Positions 34,929 to 43,598 of a stretch of 64,000 nucleotides of DNA are shown here, piece by piece. The position numbers and the translations under genes are program-made. The stretch spans positions 160,419-224,418 of the forward strand of contig NZ_BSVC01000002.1 of assembly GCF_030269905.1 (NCBI RefSeq), given 5' to 3'. Below the pieces are notes generated by a model, which was not told the DNA's origin, ran no database searches, and saw only the letters and a list, made by a program, of their open reading frames with translations. Within the stretch, counting starts at the first letter, position 1; each line of letters starts with the position of its first letter. Source of the stretch: Pelosinus sp. IPA-1. Lineage in GTDB: Bacteria > Bacillota > Negativicutes > DSM-13327.

Positions 34929-35456
34929 CTATTCATTGTCGTCGTCGTTATTTTCAATTGGTTTCATTGCTGGAACTATTCTGAAATTATTTCTTGTACT
35001 TTCGGTAGCATTTTTTACAACTTCCTTTCCCAAAGTTGCAGCCAAAACTAAACCATATATAGATGTAGTAGCAACATTTGCTATTGCTGTATTAAGGGGC
35101 AAAGGCATAGTTCCCTCAACTTTAAACAGAGCGGTAACGGAGTAAATAAAAAACCATATAAATGTTGAGAAAACCCATCCTTTAAAAAGAAGATTTGTGT
35201 TTTTGATTAAAGGAATTAAATAGGTGAATACAATTCCTAGAAAACCGGTAAAACCAATGTTTGCTGTTAGTGAAAACAAGATTTCTCCCGTACTAAAAGG
35301 TGGAGTATGACCGAAGATGATAATTCCAGTCCAGTCCGCAAAACGAAGAGTGGTGAAATTTATAAAACCAAAAAATAAACTCACAACATTCGCGGCTAAT
35401 CCACCCGCAACTCCTGAAAAGAAACCTCTGGTAAATTTGTCTTTCAAAAGATTCAT
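34929..35456 (-). CDS. Multi-pass membrane protein of unknown function
   Basis: 175 aa with four predicted helices: ~12-34 (GFFSGVAGGLAANVVSLFFG), ~60-82, ~92-112 and ~125-145. A short acidic tail follows (IENNDDDNE). The glycine-rich first helix and the Pro/Thr-rich loop recall the YqhR-like proteins, but I do not assign a family. GGAG lies before the ATG. Single gene. Confidence 0.72.
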   Translation of the reverse strand: MNLLKDKFTRGFFSGVAGGLAANVVSLFFGFINFTTLRFADWTGIIIFGHTPPFSTGEILFSLTANIGFTGFLGIVFTYLIPLIKNTNLLFKGWVFSTFIWFFIYSVTALFKVEGTMPLPLNTAIANVATTSIYGLVLAATLGKEVVKNATESTRNNFRIVPAMKPIENNDDDNE

Positions 35457-35515
35457 CTCCTTTTATAAACTATCCTTAGTATGAGAGAATGTGTTTGGAA
35501 ATATTCTCTTAGAAG

Positions 35516-35543
35516 GGATATGGGGACAGGTTATTTGTCCCTC
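35516..35543. repeat. Repeat B variant
   Basis: TATGGGGACAGGTTATTTGT CCCTCG, a shortened relative of the GGGACAGAGAACCTGTCCC box. Confidence 0.55.
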
Positions 35544-35567
35544 GATTAAAAGGATACATGCATCTGA

Positions 35568-36992
35568 TCAAAAGGTTAAAGAATCTTTAAAATCATTATT
35601 CCAAACATGATACAACTCCTCTAAAATAACTTTAAATTTACATGTTGGAATTGTAGCAAATCCAAGTAAAATTTGAGAGCGTGGACAATCGGTTGGATTC
35701 ATGTAATTTGCTGATGGAGAATATATTCGAATACCAATACTTTCAGCTCGCTTTATCAGCTCATCCTGTGTAAGCGAGTTTTTTATCGTTAAAAGAATAT
35801 GCATGCCAGCTCCTTCACCGGATATGGTGGTAGTATTACCAAAAACTTCATCTAAAGCAGTTAGCAAAGCATTTTGCCTTTTGCGATAGAAGGTGCGCAG
35901 ACGATTCATGTGCTTTTCATAGTTCCCGCTTGAAATGAAATCTGAAAGAGCGGTCTGATGCAAAACAGAGACCTGTGAATTATAGCGATGATAGTAGTGC
36001 TTGTATGTATCTACTAAGGAGTGCGGCAACACTAAATAAGCTACGCGCATTGAAGGTGAAAGTGACTTTGAAAAGGTTCCGGTATAAATGGTTCTATCAT
36101 GATTATCTAATGATTGTAATGACGGGATTGGGTTTGTATCGTAACGAAGTTCACTGTCATAATCATCTTCAATTAAATAGCTATTTGTGTTAAATGCCCA
36201 TTGAAGTAACTTGCGGCGTTTAGCAATGGAGAGAACTACACCAGTAGGAAATTGGTGCGATGGAGTTAAATATAAAAGGTCTGTATTTAAAGCTTCGATT
36301 GATTCAATAGAAACACCATCTTTTTCTACTGGAATCGGTACTACTTGATATTTATGATTTTGAAATACAATACGGATTCCATCGTATCCTGGATCCTCCA
36401 TCGCAAAGCGTTTGCTTGAAGTTTCAAACATATTTGCTATTATTTCCATTGAATGTTGATGACCACAGGTGATAATAACTTGTGAAGCATTACAACAAAC
36501 ACCTCTTGACCGCTTTAAATAGTGTGAGATACTTTGTCGTAAGGAAGTTTCGCCTTGTCTGTTCGGATAATTTATGCAAGAATAGGATTCCATTAGGGTA
36601 AGAGCATTATTGATACTTTTTCGCCACTGTTTGTGAGGAAAAATTGAATTATCTATTGCACCATATGCAAAATCATATCGCGTAGAAAAAGAAGGTGTCT
36701 TAGGTTCGTATGTAGGAGTGCTGAAATCTGCTTGATTGGGAACATAAAATTCAGAAGCAATTTTATTAATAGTAAATCCACTTCCGACTATAGCCGTTAC
36801 ATATCCTTCTGCGACAAGTTGTTGATAGGCCTTATCAACCGTATTACGGCCAACAGATAATTCGGCAGCGAGTTTTCTGGTGGCAGGAAGTTTATCACCA
36901 AATTTTAAAGAGCCAGAAAGAATTTCTTGCATCAAAGAAGTATAAATTTGCTCATAAATAGGTGTCTGTATGTCTTTAGCAATATATAACAT
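35568..36992 (-). CDS. MocR/GntR-family regulator with aminotransferase domain (copy 2)
   Basis: About 474 aa. N-terminal winged HTH (PATRKLAAELSVGRNTVDKA at ~35-54) and a PLP-dependent aminotransferase-like domain with ITCGHQHSMEIIA, IEDDYDSELRY and YTGTFSKSLSPSMR (Lys of the internal aldimine). I place the start at MLYIAKDIQTPIYEQ, ATG 36992, with AAAGGAGAT upstream; the 10 extra residues from 37022 are unlikely. Divergent from a pyridoxamine-oxidase-like gene, which is the classical arrangement for PdxR/MocR control of vitamin B6-related genes. Confidence 0.92.
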   Translation of the reverse strand: MLYIAKDIQTPIYEQIYTSLMQEILSGSLKFGDKLPATRKLAAELSVGRNTVDKAYQQLVAEGYVTAIVGSGFTINKIASEFYVPNQADFSTPTYEPKTPSFSTRYDFAYGAIDNSIFPHKQWRKSINNALTLMESYSCINYPNRQGETSLRQSISHYLKRSRGVCCNASQVIITCGHQHSMEIIANMFETSSKRFAMEDPGYDGIRIVFQNHKYQVVPIPVEKDGVSIESIEALNTDLLYLTPSHQFPTGVVLSIAKRRKLLQWAFNTNSYLIEDDYDSELRYDTNPIPSLQSLDNHDRTIYTGTFSKSLSPSMRVAYLVLPHSLVDTYKHYYHRYNSQVSVLHQTALSDFISSGNYEKHMNRLRTFYRKRQNALLTALDEVFGNTTTISGEGAGMHILLTIKNSLTQDELIKRAESIGIRIYSPSANYMNPTDCPRSQILLGFATIPTCKFKVILEELYHVWNNDFKDSLTF

Positions 36993-37031
36993 GGACAAAT
37001 CTCCTTTTACTACTGAACTCAAATTGGCTCC

Positions 37032-37077
37032 TATAAAAATATTGATATTGGAACTTATGTAAAAGCCGATTGTATTG
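37032..37077. promoter_or_regulatory. Direct repeat in the MocR/oxidase gap
   Basis: ATTGGCTCCTATAAAAA and ATTGGAACTTATGTAAAA in direct orientation with starts 26 bases apart. MocR-type regulators such as PdxR and GabR bind direct repeats, so this is a candidate site. Confidence 0.4.
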
Positions 37078-37123
37078 TACCTTTATATAAATAATAAATC
37101 AAGATAAAACTTGGAGGTACAAA

Positions 37124-37591
37124 ATGTTTAGAGAAATGAGAAGAAAAGACAGAGCGATGGTGGAAGAAGAGACAAAAATGCTTTTAGAGACTGCACAAGT
37201 TGGAATATTATCAACTGTAAGTACAGATAATACTCCATATGGGGTCCCAATGAATTTTATATATACAAATGAAGTAATTTATTTACACTGTGCTCTCGAA
37301 GGGCAGAGATTAGATAATATAGTTAACAACGATAGCATTTGTTTTACTGTAGTTGATTCAGTAGAATTAATGCCAGCAGCATTTGCCACTAAATACAAGT
37401 CAGCCATCGTATTTGGAAAAATTATTGTTGTTGAAGATATTGAAGAAAAACGAAAAGGGCTTATAGGCGTGGTTAAAAAGTACAGCCCTGATTTTTATGA
37501 GGCAGGATTACGATATATTGACAATGCTTTTGAAAAAACAAAAGTGCTTAAGATAGAAGTTAGCAAAATGACCGGAAAAGCAAGAGCATGA
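37124..37591 (+). CDS. Pyridoxamine 5'-phosphate oxidase-family flavoprotein (copy 1)
   Basis: 155 aa split-barrel protein: FREMRRKDRAM at the N terminus, VGILSTVSTDNTPYGVPMNF at ~33-52, IYLHCALEGQRLDNI and SICFTVV. This is the NimA-like group of FMN-binding proteins; some reduce nitroimidazoles or bind heme/flavin, and the name does not imply vitamin B6 synthesis. GGAGG precedes the ATG. About 45% of positions appear shared with the paralogue at 46636. Likely target of the divergent MocR regulator. Confidence 0.9.
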   Translation: MFREMRRKDRAMVEEETKMLLETAQVGILSTVSTDNTPYGVPMNFIYTNEVIYLHCALEGQRLDNIVNNDSICFTVVDSVELMPAAFATKYKSAIVFGKIIVVEDIEEKRKGLIGVVKKYSPDFYEAGLRYIDNAFEKTKVLKIEVSKMTGKARA

Positions 37592-37644
37592 AGAGTTTTA
37601 AGTCGCTCATGTGGAAAATACGGTAGACTCCGAAGAAAAAGAGC

Positions 37645-37762
37645 TGACAAAAAATCAATATATATAACAAACTCCTGCAAAACAGCCTAGTTTTGCAGGA
37701 GTTTTGTATTTTAATGGTAAATAGGATATTCAGAGTCAGGGGACGGTGGTTGTGTCTTGAGT
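37645..37762. repeat. Composite repeat, copy 7
   Basis: Left flank AATCAATATATATAACAAAC, hairpin CTCCTGCAA...TTTTGCAGGAG, tail TTTTAATGGTAAATAGGATA, then GGGGACGGTGGTTGTGTCTT in place of the usual C box. Confidence 0.85.
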
Positions 37763-37875
37763 TATAAGAATTTTATCGAACATCTAAGACGGTACCATAG
37801 TTCCCCCGCTTTGTAGTTCTATATACTGGCAATACATGGATGCAGCAGAATTTATAAAAAAGGGAGCTTGATTGT

Positions 37876-38820
37876 ATGATGAGGTTGTTGCGAAAGATCA
37901 ATTGGGGAGTTGCTTTAGTATGGGGATTGTTGTTTGTGGCGATGAGCAGTTCGTTTGCTTTTGCCGTTGAAAAACTGCCACCGGAAAAGGCGTATTTGAA
38001 CGATGTATATAAAAATATGATGGATGTAAACAACTTGCATTATGACGTAGCAATCAAGTCTGAAACCCCGATGGGGGAAGTCGAAGTTGCAATCAATGGG
38101 GAAGTTCAGGAAAAACCCCTGAGCTACAAACACGATATAAACATTTGCTATCGTGATGTAAAGAATACAGAAAATACATTGATGCTAAAGCAGTATATAG
38201 AACAAAACCAAGGCAATCTAGTGCTTTATTCGTTAAGTAACGAAAAATGGATCAAACAGATTGTGCCGATCGATCCTTCTTTGAACAAAGAACTTTCAGC
38301 GGATGAAAAGGTTTCTGCTCGAATGGATATGTTGCAGTTGATGAAATCGGTGAAGCTGAAAAAGGAAACACCATCCTATAAATATATGGAAATAACTTTG
38401 GATAGTATGCAAATAAGTGATGCTATGGGTGCAGTTGTTAAACTAGATAATACGCAGGATAGGGACATGTTGAGGGCGGTTGCTGTAGTACGGCTTGGGT
38501 TGTTAGCTGCTGGCGATATAAAATATAATGTTAAAGTTGATAAAGCGACTAAGATGGTAAAAGAAATAGATATGGATTTGGCAGAACCAATTCGAAAAGG
38601 GGCAGGATTGTTTTTAGATATTGCTGATCCAAAGGAAAGGGCTAAAATCGAAGACTTTTTAACAAAATCGACATTGAATATGCAGATAACGTATTCGAAA
38701 TATAATCAAGTAGATCCTATCGAGATTCCTCAAGATGTGCGAGACAATGCAAAAGAAGTCAAACCGGCAGGTAAGGCAACTCCTAAAAAAAGTGAAAGTG
38801 CTGCTATGACTTCGTTGTAA
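37876..38820 (+). CDS. Exported protein, DUF6612/LppX-like
   Basis: 314 aa with a signal peptide (~1-30, ends SSFAFA) and a mature domain with long paired strands: NLHYDVAIKSETPMGEVEVA, YIEQNQGNLVLYSLSNEKWI, YNVKVDKATKMVKEIDMDLA. This matches the half-barrel LppX/DUF6612-like proteins that bind lipids. The C-terminal Lys-rich tail (KPAGKATPKKSES) is low complexity. No lipobox Cys, so it is either secreted to the periplasm or anchored by its leader. Confidence 0.7.
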   Translation: MMRLLRKINWGVALVWGLLFVAMSSSFAFAVEKLPPEKAYLNDVYKNMMDVNNLHYDVAIKSETPMGEVEVAINGEVQEKPLSYKHDINICYRDVKNTENTLMLKQYIEQNQGNLVLYSLSNEKWIKQIVPIDPSLNKELSADEKVSARMDMLQLMKSVKLKKETPSYKYMEITLDSMQISDAMGAVVKLDNTQDRDMLRAVAVVRLGLLAAGDIKYNVKVDKATKMVKEIDMDLAEPIRKGAGLFLDIADPKERAKIEDFLTKSTLNMQITYSKYNQVDPIEIPQDVRDNAKEVKPAGKATPKKSESAAMTSL

Positions 38821-39132
38821 AAGCTAAAAATTCAAAACGCTATACGATAAAACTGGCATGGTGTGGTTGTTTTGTCCATGACACTTTCGCTTCTTACATA
38901 ATCTCAGTTTTCAGCCAATTTGCTAAGACCAATTTGTTTTCGACAACCCTGTCTCCTGACACGCTATGTGATTGATAGGATCTAGTGGGACAGAGAACCT
39001 GTCCCGGTGCCCCTTAGTCGACCATTAAATTGTAATTAATTGTATAAAAAGTATTAAGTATACAAATTTATATACGATAATAATTATATAGGGGTTTTGA
39101 AGCACTTATTTGTATAAGGAAGGGATAAAAAT
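38821..39132. other. Intergenic region with long direct repeat, left copy
   Basis: Contains TCTCAGTTTTCAGCCAATTT, GACAACCCTGTCTCCTGACA and repeat B (38897-39010), all of which recur at 40075-40228 on the other side of the DUF6033-like gene. No other gene seen. Confidence 0.6.
38897..39010. repeat. Long direct repeat, left copy, including repeat B
   Basis: About 110 bases: TCTCAGTTTTCAGCCAATTT, GACACGC, GATTGATAGGATCTAGTGGG and the hairpin GGGACAGAGAACCTGTCCC (38987-39005). Confidence 0.8.
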
Positions 39133-39753
39133 ATGTCAATAGCAATTGGTAATAGTTATGATTCATACTATTATACACAAGTATCAAATAACTCTAGAAG
39201 TAATACTAATAAAACTATAGTTAGTGATACAAGTTCAAAAGATAAAACAATTTCAAAAGAGGATTATTTTAAAGGCCTTTGTAATAAATACTCTAATATT
39301 AATCTTAATATTAGTAATTCGTATTTAAGTAAAGAAAATGAAATAACTTATAATGTTTCGCCTGCATTAATAAGCAAAGCAACTAGTAATCCTGAAGTAG
39401 CTGAAAAGTTAAATGATATATTGGACCAAGCTCAATCAACAGCACAATATATTAATGCCCATAAATCTTTAGATGGCAATTCTGAAGTAACGAGTGTAAG
39501 TTTTTCAATAGATGAAAATGGCGGATGTAGTTGTAAGGTAGAACTTAAATCAACAAATTCAAACGATACAGACAAAAAAAGTGAAATGGAAAAATTGCGC
39601 GAAAATAAAAGGAAAGAACTAAAAGTAAAAGTTCAAGCTTTAAAAGAAGCTCAAGAAAAAAAATCAGAAGCAACTAAAGAACAGAAAGCAACTAATTCTT
39701 ATGAAAATTTAGATAAAGTATATGACATAAGTTTATTAAACGTAAATGCATAA
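39133..39753 (+). CDS. DUF6033-like hypothetical protein
   Basis: 206 aa, Ser/Asn/Lys-rich and AT-rich relative to its neighbours. The region ISKEDYFKGLCNKYSNINLN at ~40-60 and the strand EVTSVSFSIDENGGCSCKVE resemble the DUF6033 family. The second half is a highly charged coiled coil (EMEKLRENKRKELKVKVQAL). No signal peptide. AGGAAGGG lies before the ATG. It is flanked by long direct repeats at 38897 and 40075, suggesting it was acquired or moved as a cassette. Confidence 0.65.
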   Translation: MSIAIGNSYDSYYYTQVSNNSRSNTNKTIVSDTSSKDKTISKEDYFKGLCNKYSNINLNISNSYLSKENEITYNVSPALISKATSNPEVAEKLNDILDQAQSTAQYINAHKSLDGNSEVTSVSFSIDENGGCSCKVELKSTNSNDTDKKSEMEKLRENKRKELKVKVQALKEAQEKKSEATKEQKATNSYENLDKVYDISLLNVNA

Positions 39754-39939
39754 TATTGTTTTTATTTTTAGTCTGTAAATTTGTGTAGCTTGAAATTCAG
39801 CATGGCAAGGAAAAACGGTTTTTGGCGGAGAAAGATACTAGTAAAAACTTAATATGGTAAAGAGGAAACAAGACGGATATATTAGAATTAATTTAGACAG
39901 TTTACCATTTAGTAATATTCTGTCTTAAAAATCGATAAC

Positions 39940-40072
39940 GATCAAACTCCTGTAAGAATTTTAGCCTTGCAGGAGCTTTATATTTTAATGGTAAATAGGA
40001 TGAAAATATGGAATTTATTTTTCAATTTAGTGTCAAGGGGACGGATTTAATGACACCGTTCCCTTTTTTACA
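39940..40072. repeat. Composite repeat, copy 8
   Basis: ATCAAACTCCTGTAAG...CCTTGCAGGAGCTTTA with a decayed left arm, the tail TTTTAATGGTAAATAGGATG AAAATATGG, then GGGGACGGATTTAATGACAC and CGTTCCC. Confidence 0.8.
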
Positions 40073-40074
40073 GG

Positions 40075-40228
40075 ATCTCAGTTTTCAGCCAATTTGCTAA
40101 CGCCAATTTGTTTGTCGACAACCCCGTCCCCTGACACGCCTGCAAGGTGTTACAATAAGGCAATTAGGGAATATCTAAAAGTGTGATTGATAGGATTTAG
40201 TGGGACAGAGAACCTGCCCCCTTGTCAC
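40075..40228. repeat. Long direct repeat, right copy, including repeat B
   Basis: TCTCAGTTTTCAGCCAATTT, GACAACCCCGTCCCCTGACA, then GATTGATAGGATTTAGTGGG and ACAGAGAACCTGCCCC. It differs from the left copy by about 40 inserted bases (GCAAGGTGTTACAATAAGG...). Confidence 0.8.
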
Positions 40229-40380
40229 ATTTTTGCGGTCGAGTGTTACGCAAGCTGAATTTGTGTGGAGAAAAGCAATGAGTAAGATGCAGGAGATAGC
40301 CAAACTACTAAAAAAATCTCTCCTTCAAGGAGAGATTTTCTGCCGAAAGTGGGAATTTTTCAAGTGCCGTTATTGAGGCT

Positions 40381-41898
40381 TTAACACTGCCATTCACACA
40401 TGTGAGCAATCCGTGACCTACCAATGACTTCGCCACAGTAATTCAATGCATTTACCTCAAAATATGGCCCATCTGAATTAATACAAATATCTGTCTCAAA
40501 TCCGGTGCGAGGGGTGCAATTTACCACTACTGATAACCTATCAGGTGTTGGACCAGCTAGTACCCGCCAAGCGACAGTTTCAGTTGAACCGTTCCATGAT
40601 GCATAAATAATTACCGCATCTTCACATAATAGAGCGACAGCAATACTGGGTGGATAAAGCGGCAAGCCTATCCATTCATTCTTAAAAGCCCTATAAGAAA
40701 TATTTTGATTAGGAAACTGCATATCATATAAAAAATTCAATGACGGATCTTTTATAGTATTACCACCATTTTCAAATTCGGAAAGATATGGTTCCTGTCC
40801 CCATCCAACGAATTGATTTCCATTAGATAGTTTTTGAACATTTCCTTGACTTGCAACATATAGCGTTGGATCATGGTAATATGTTCGATCTACATTTGCA
40901 GTCATGTTTTGGAAATCGAGATGAAGGATTAAACCATGTGCTGGGCCCTCAGGCGGAGAACTTGAAGAAGCACAACAAGAATCATCAAACATACTTATCC
41001 TATTTCCAGATCTATAACGCGCATCATGTTGCCAAGAAAATGTAGCGTTTGGACCAAAAGTAAAATTACTTTTCTTTCCACCAAGCTGCCAATTTATATT
41101 TCCCGTTTCTTTGTCAATATTATAAATGGCCCACATGTTACGCATGCTAATTAGGAGTGTATTGTTTGGCCCCTCTTCAACTGAATTCACGTGGAAACAG
41201 TCCCAAATATTATTTGAACTTGTTGCAGATGACGCGGGTAACATAGAGTCGGCCGGATCAACATGAGCAAGCACATTCCAAAAGAACAGAAGCTGGCCTG
41301 TTTTGAGATCGACTTCTTGGATAGAGTAGTTATCAAAATATCCGTCTACTGGACCCCCATACGGTGTTAGATCTGCAGGCACTTGTTTCACAGCAGTAAA
41401 CAAAGCAGTATTTTGATTTGTAATAGTAAACTCATGAACATCAGCAGTGAACCCCTTTTGGGCAGTGAGCTTTTTAATAACTTTATAATTTTGATTTATG
41501 ATTTGGAAATAGGCACCAGGCTCAGGATCCCCTGCTGGAAGATTAGGATTTGCAGACTGAGTTCCTGATATCGTTCCTCGCCACATGGTAAGAACGGGTT
41601 TTCCTTTGTAGGACTGTACTCTAAAGTCCGTATTTTGTTTATATATACTATTGAGCGGTCTAAACCAGACTGGGTTACCAGCCTGATCCATGATCAGTGC
41701 GCCTGTTTGCCCAATCATAGTTGCCTCATACGAAGTATATGGCGCAACGAATAGTAAGCCGGAAGCTGTTTCTGGTTTATTCACATTTACTTTTACCTTC
41801 ATGGGATGTAAGGCGGGGGCTGAAACAAAGCTCCACACTTGTGGGCTTGAATTATTTGTAGATGTATGTGATGGTATTCTCGATTTATCCATCCCCAT
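40381..41898 (-). CDS. Arylsulfotransferase (ASST)-family protein
   Basis: About 505 aa. Beta-propeller-type sequence with the family hallmarks TADVHEFTITNQNTALFTAV, WDCFHVNSVEEGPNNTLLIS and FSWQHDARYRSG, which supply the conserved histidines (the catalytic His lies among these in PAPS-independent arylsulfotransferases). A C-terminal Ig-like portion ends at RIAHMC. The known enzyme moves sulfate between phenols. Unlike periplasmic ASST it has no signal peptide and no typical N-terminal beta domain. I choose the second ATG (41898) since AGGAG abuts the first. Confidence 0.82.
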   Translation of the reverse strand: MGMDKSRIPSHTSTNNSSPQVWSFVSAPALHPMKVKVNVNKPETASGLLFVAPYTSYEATMIGQTGALIMDQAGNPVWFRPLNSIYKQNTDFRVQSYKGKPVLTMWRGTISGTQSANPNLPAGDPEPGAYFQIINQNYKVIKKLTAQKGFTADVHEFTITNQNTALFTAVKQVPADLTPYGGPVDGYFDNYSIQEVDLKTGQLLFFWNVLAHVDPADSMLPASSATSSNNIWDCFHVNSVEEGPNNTLLISMRNMWAIYNIDKETGNINWQLGGKKSNFTFGPNATFSWQHDARYRSGNRISMFDDSCCASSSSPPEGPAHGLILHLDFQNMTANVDRTYYHDPTLYVASQGNVQKLSNGNQFVGWGQEPYLSEFENGGNTIKDPSLNFLYDMQFPNQNISYRAFKNEWIGLPLYPPSIAVALLCEDAVIIYASWNGSTETVAWRVLAGPTPDRLSVVVNCTPRTGFETDICINSDGPYFEVNALNYCGEVIGRSRIAHMCEWQC

Positions 41899-42091
41899 TG
41901 TCATCTCCTATTATCGTTATAAATGGTAACCAACCGAGCTCTTTGTTATGATGCATACAAACACGTTCCCTCATTTCAAATTGGCATATTCAATATCATA
42001 ATATGTAAATTTAGACAAAGATGTGATTTGGAAGCGGAGTTGTAATTCACACAATTCAGAAACAAATCAGGGGGAGGGAAATATAATGTAA

Positions 42092-42131
42092 GGAGCTTCT
42101 CATAGCCGTGTGGCATGAGAAGCTCTTTTAT
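42092..42131 (+). terminator. Orphan intrinsic terminator 1
   Basis: GGAGCTTCTCAT ... ATGAGAAGCTC followed by TTTTATTTT. Ends a transcript that would start in the 41930-42090 region. Confidence 0.8.
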
Positions 42132-42222
42132 TTTGGTTTCAACTTATTGGAAAATATTACTGAATTATTCGTGGTATACGTTTCTTCCTTCATCTACTTA
42201 ATTTAGATTCCTTTGAAATGAG

Positions 42223-42260
42223 AATACCCTACTATCAGCTTAATAGTAGGGTATTTTTTT
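42223..42260 (+). terminator. Orphan intrinsic terminator 2
   Basis: Perfect 13-base arms AATACCCTACTAT / ATAGTAGGGTATT with a 7-base loop and a TTTTTT tail. Confidence 0.88.
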
Positions 42261-42433
42261 AGACTCCGAAGTAACCCACCTTAAAACGGTATCATATTAT
42301 GTAGTAAATGATACATGTAAGCACTATCGGGTGCTGGTACTCGTCGTCTAGTGTGGAGAGGAGGAGTCATGTAATGTTCGGGGTGTCTTTTTTGGTAAGA
42401 CAGCTGCTTTGCAGCTCTATGGGTATATGAGTG

Positions 42434-43009
42434 ATGAATGCAGAACACGCCCTGAGAAGGCTGATTGGCGGGAACGAACGGTATGTAACAGAGAATTTTG
42501 CGGTAATTGATGTGGGAGTAGAGAGAAGAGAAGAACTGGTGGAAGAAGGACAGTACCCCTTTGCCGTGGTCGTTAGCTGCTCTGACTCACGCGTACCTCC
42601 AGAGATCGTGTTTGACCAAGGGCTTGGTGATTTGTTTGTTGTGAGGACGGCAGGCGAAGTGGTTGATGATATTGCTCTCGGGAGTGTAGAGTACGCTATT
42701 GAACATCTTGGCGTAAAGTTGATCGTGGTGTTGGGACATGAGGGCTGCGGAGCGGTTAGAGCAGCGGTGGAAGATTCCGATGAGCCTGGTCACATCGCAT
42801 TGATTATCGAGACAATAAAACCTGCTGTGGAAAAAGCGAAAATGCAACAAGGAGATTTACTGGAGAATGCTATCAAAGAGAACGTTGATTTGAATATATG
42901 CAGGCTAAAAGCATCCCGTCTTATTCGGACAGCCATGTTAACTGATTGTCTTGAAATCATCGGAGCCATTTATGACATGTATGATGGCTATATAGAATTT
43001 TGGTACTGA
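42434..43009 (+). CDS. Beta-class carbonic anhydrase
   Basis: About 191 aa zinc enzyme interconverting CO2 and bicarbonate. Zinc ligands Cys in VSCSDSRVPPE (~49, with the Asp-Arg dyad at ~51-53) and His/Cys in LGHEGCGAV (~102 and ~105). No signal peptide, so cytoplasmic. GTG at 42431 and ATG at 42434 are both possible; neither has a strong Shine-Dalgarno. Supplies bicarbonate for carboxylation or handles CO2. Monocistronic. Confidence 0.93.
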   Translation: MNAEHALRRLIGGNERYVTENFAVIDVGVERREELVEEGQYPFAVVVSCSDSRVPPEIVFDQGLGDLFVVRTAGEVVDDIALGSVEYAIEHLGVKLIVVLGHEGCGAVRAAVEDSDEPGHIALIIETIKPAVEKAKMQQGDLLENAIKENVDLNICRLKASRLIRTAMLTDCLEIIGAIYDMYDGYIEFWY

Positions 43010-43598
43010 TACATTCTGAAGTAAAGGGGATTTATTACATTGGCAGTAGTGGTGGGCAACTTCTTGAGTGGACTTCCTGACCAGGGAGTTGTGATACACG
43101 TGGTCTGGGGAGCGATTCTGCTTATCTACTAGAGAGATATGCAGACCCCCAATTAATCTTAAACCGCATTGGATTAATTAGTAATTGGCGCAAATGATGA
43201 ATATGCAGATATAAAAATAAAAATGGTGAATTTGTACCGGTGCGGATTGCCATGCCGAACCTCTGTCCATGCAATGAGCATAGAGAATAGACAATAGTTA
43301 GAGTGGATCAAAAAAACAATAGATACGATAAACTCCTGTAAAACAGACTAGCCTTGCAGGAGTTTTGTATTTTAATGCTAAATAGGATAGAAATATGGGA
43401 TACCGTTTTCAAAGAAAAGTTTATAATCATATATTTATGACGTGAGATAAAAAGAGGGGAGTGATTCAAAAGGAATGGCTCTGCGTCTTGTGAGGTGGTA
43501 TTAAAGGGAACTCTGAATTGACGAATTATAATAATTGATGTGATCATAGCTTAAATTATGTTTCCTATCTATCAGATTGTTGAGGTGTAATTATCAAT
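43010..43598. other. Intergenic region with composite repeat copy 9
   Basis: About 590 bases. A 30-codon TTG-started hydrophobic frame (43040-43132, AVVVGNFLSGLPDQGVVIHV) follows AAAGGGG at poor spacing; I leave it uncalled. An imperfect inverted repeat CCAATTAATC ... GATTAATTA lies at 43147-43180. The composite repeat occupies 43291-43490. Confidence 0.55.
43291..43490. repeat. Composite repeat, copy 9 (full length)
   Basis: Left flank ATAGTTAGAGTGGATCAAAA, hairpin AACTCCTGTAAA...CCTTGCAGGAGTTTTGT, tail GCTAAATAGGATAGAAATAT then GGGATACCGTTTTCAAAGAA, ATATATTTATGACGTGAGAT and a degenerate C box. Confidence 0.88.

Larger units (their letters stand above)
39754..40380. other. Repeat-rich intergenic region
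   Basis: About 630 bases: composite repeat copy 8 (39940-40070), long direct repeat right copy (40075-40228), and a short hairpin (TCTCCTTCAAGGAGA at 40319-40333, 52 bases past the arylsulfotransferase stop). No gene recognised. Confidence 0.6.
41899..42433. other. Intergenic region with two terminators and no gene
   Basis: About 530 bases between divergent genes. Two plus-strand intrinsic terminators (42092-42131, 42223-42260) stand in a row although no recognisable gene lies before them. GGGGGAGGG at 42070-42078 is followed by ATATAATGTAA, so no ORF is opened. Confidence 0.6.

Noticed and set aside
43040-43132. 30-residue hydrophobic frame after the carbonic anhydrase gene
   Set aside because: TTG start with AAAGGGG too far away, and no similarity I recognise. 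A SulP-type remnant was considered but not supported.
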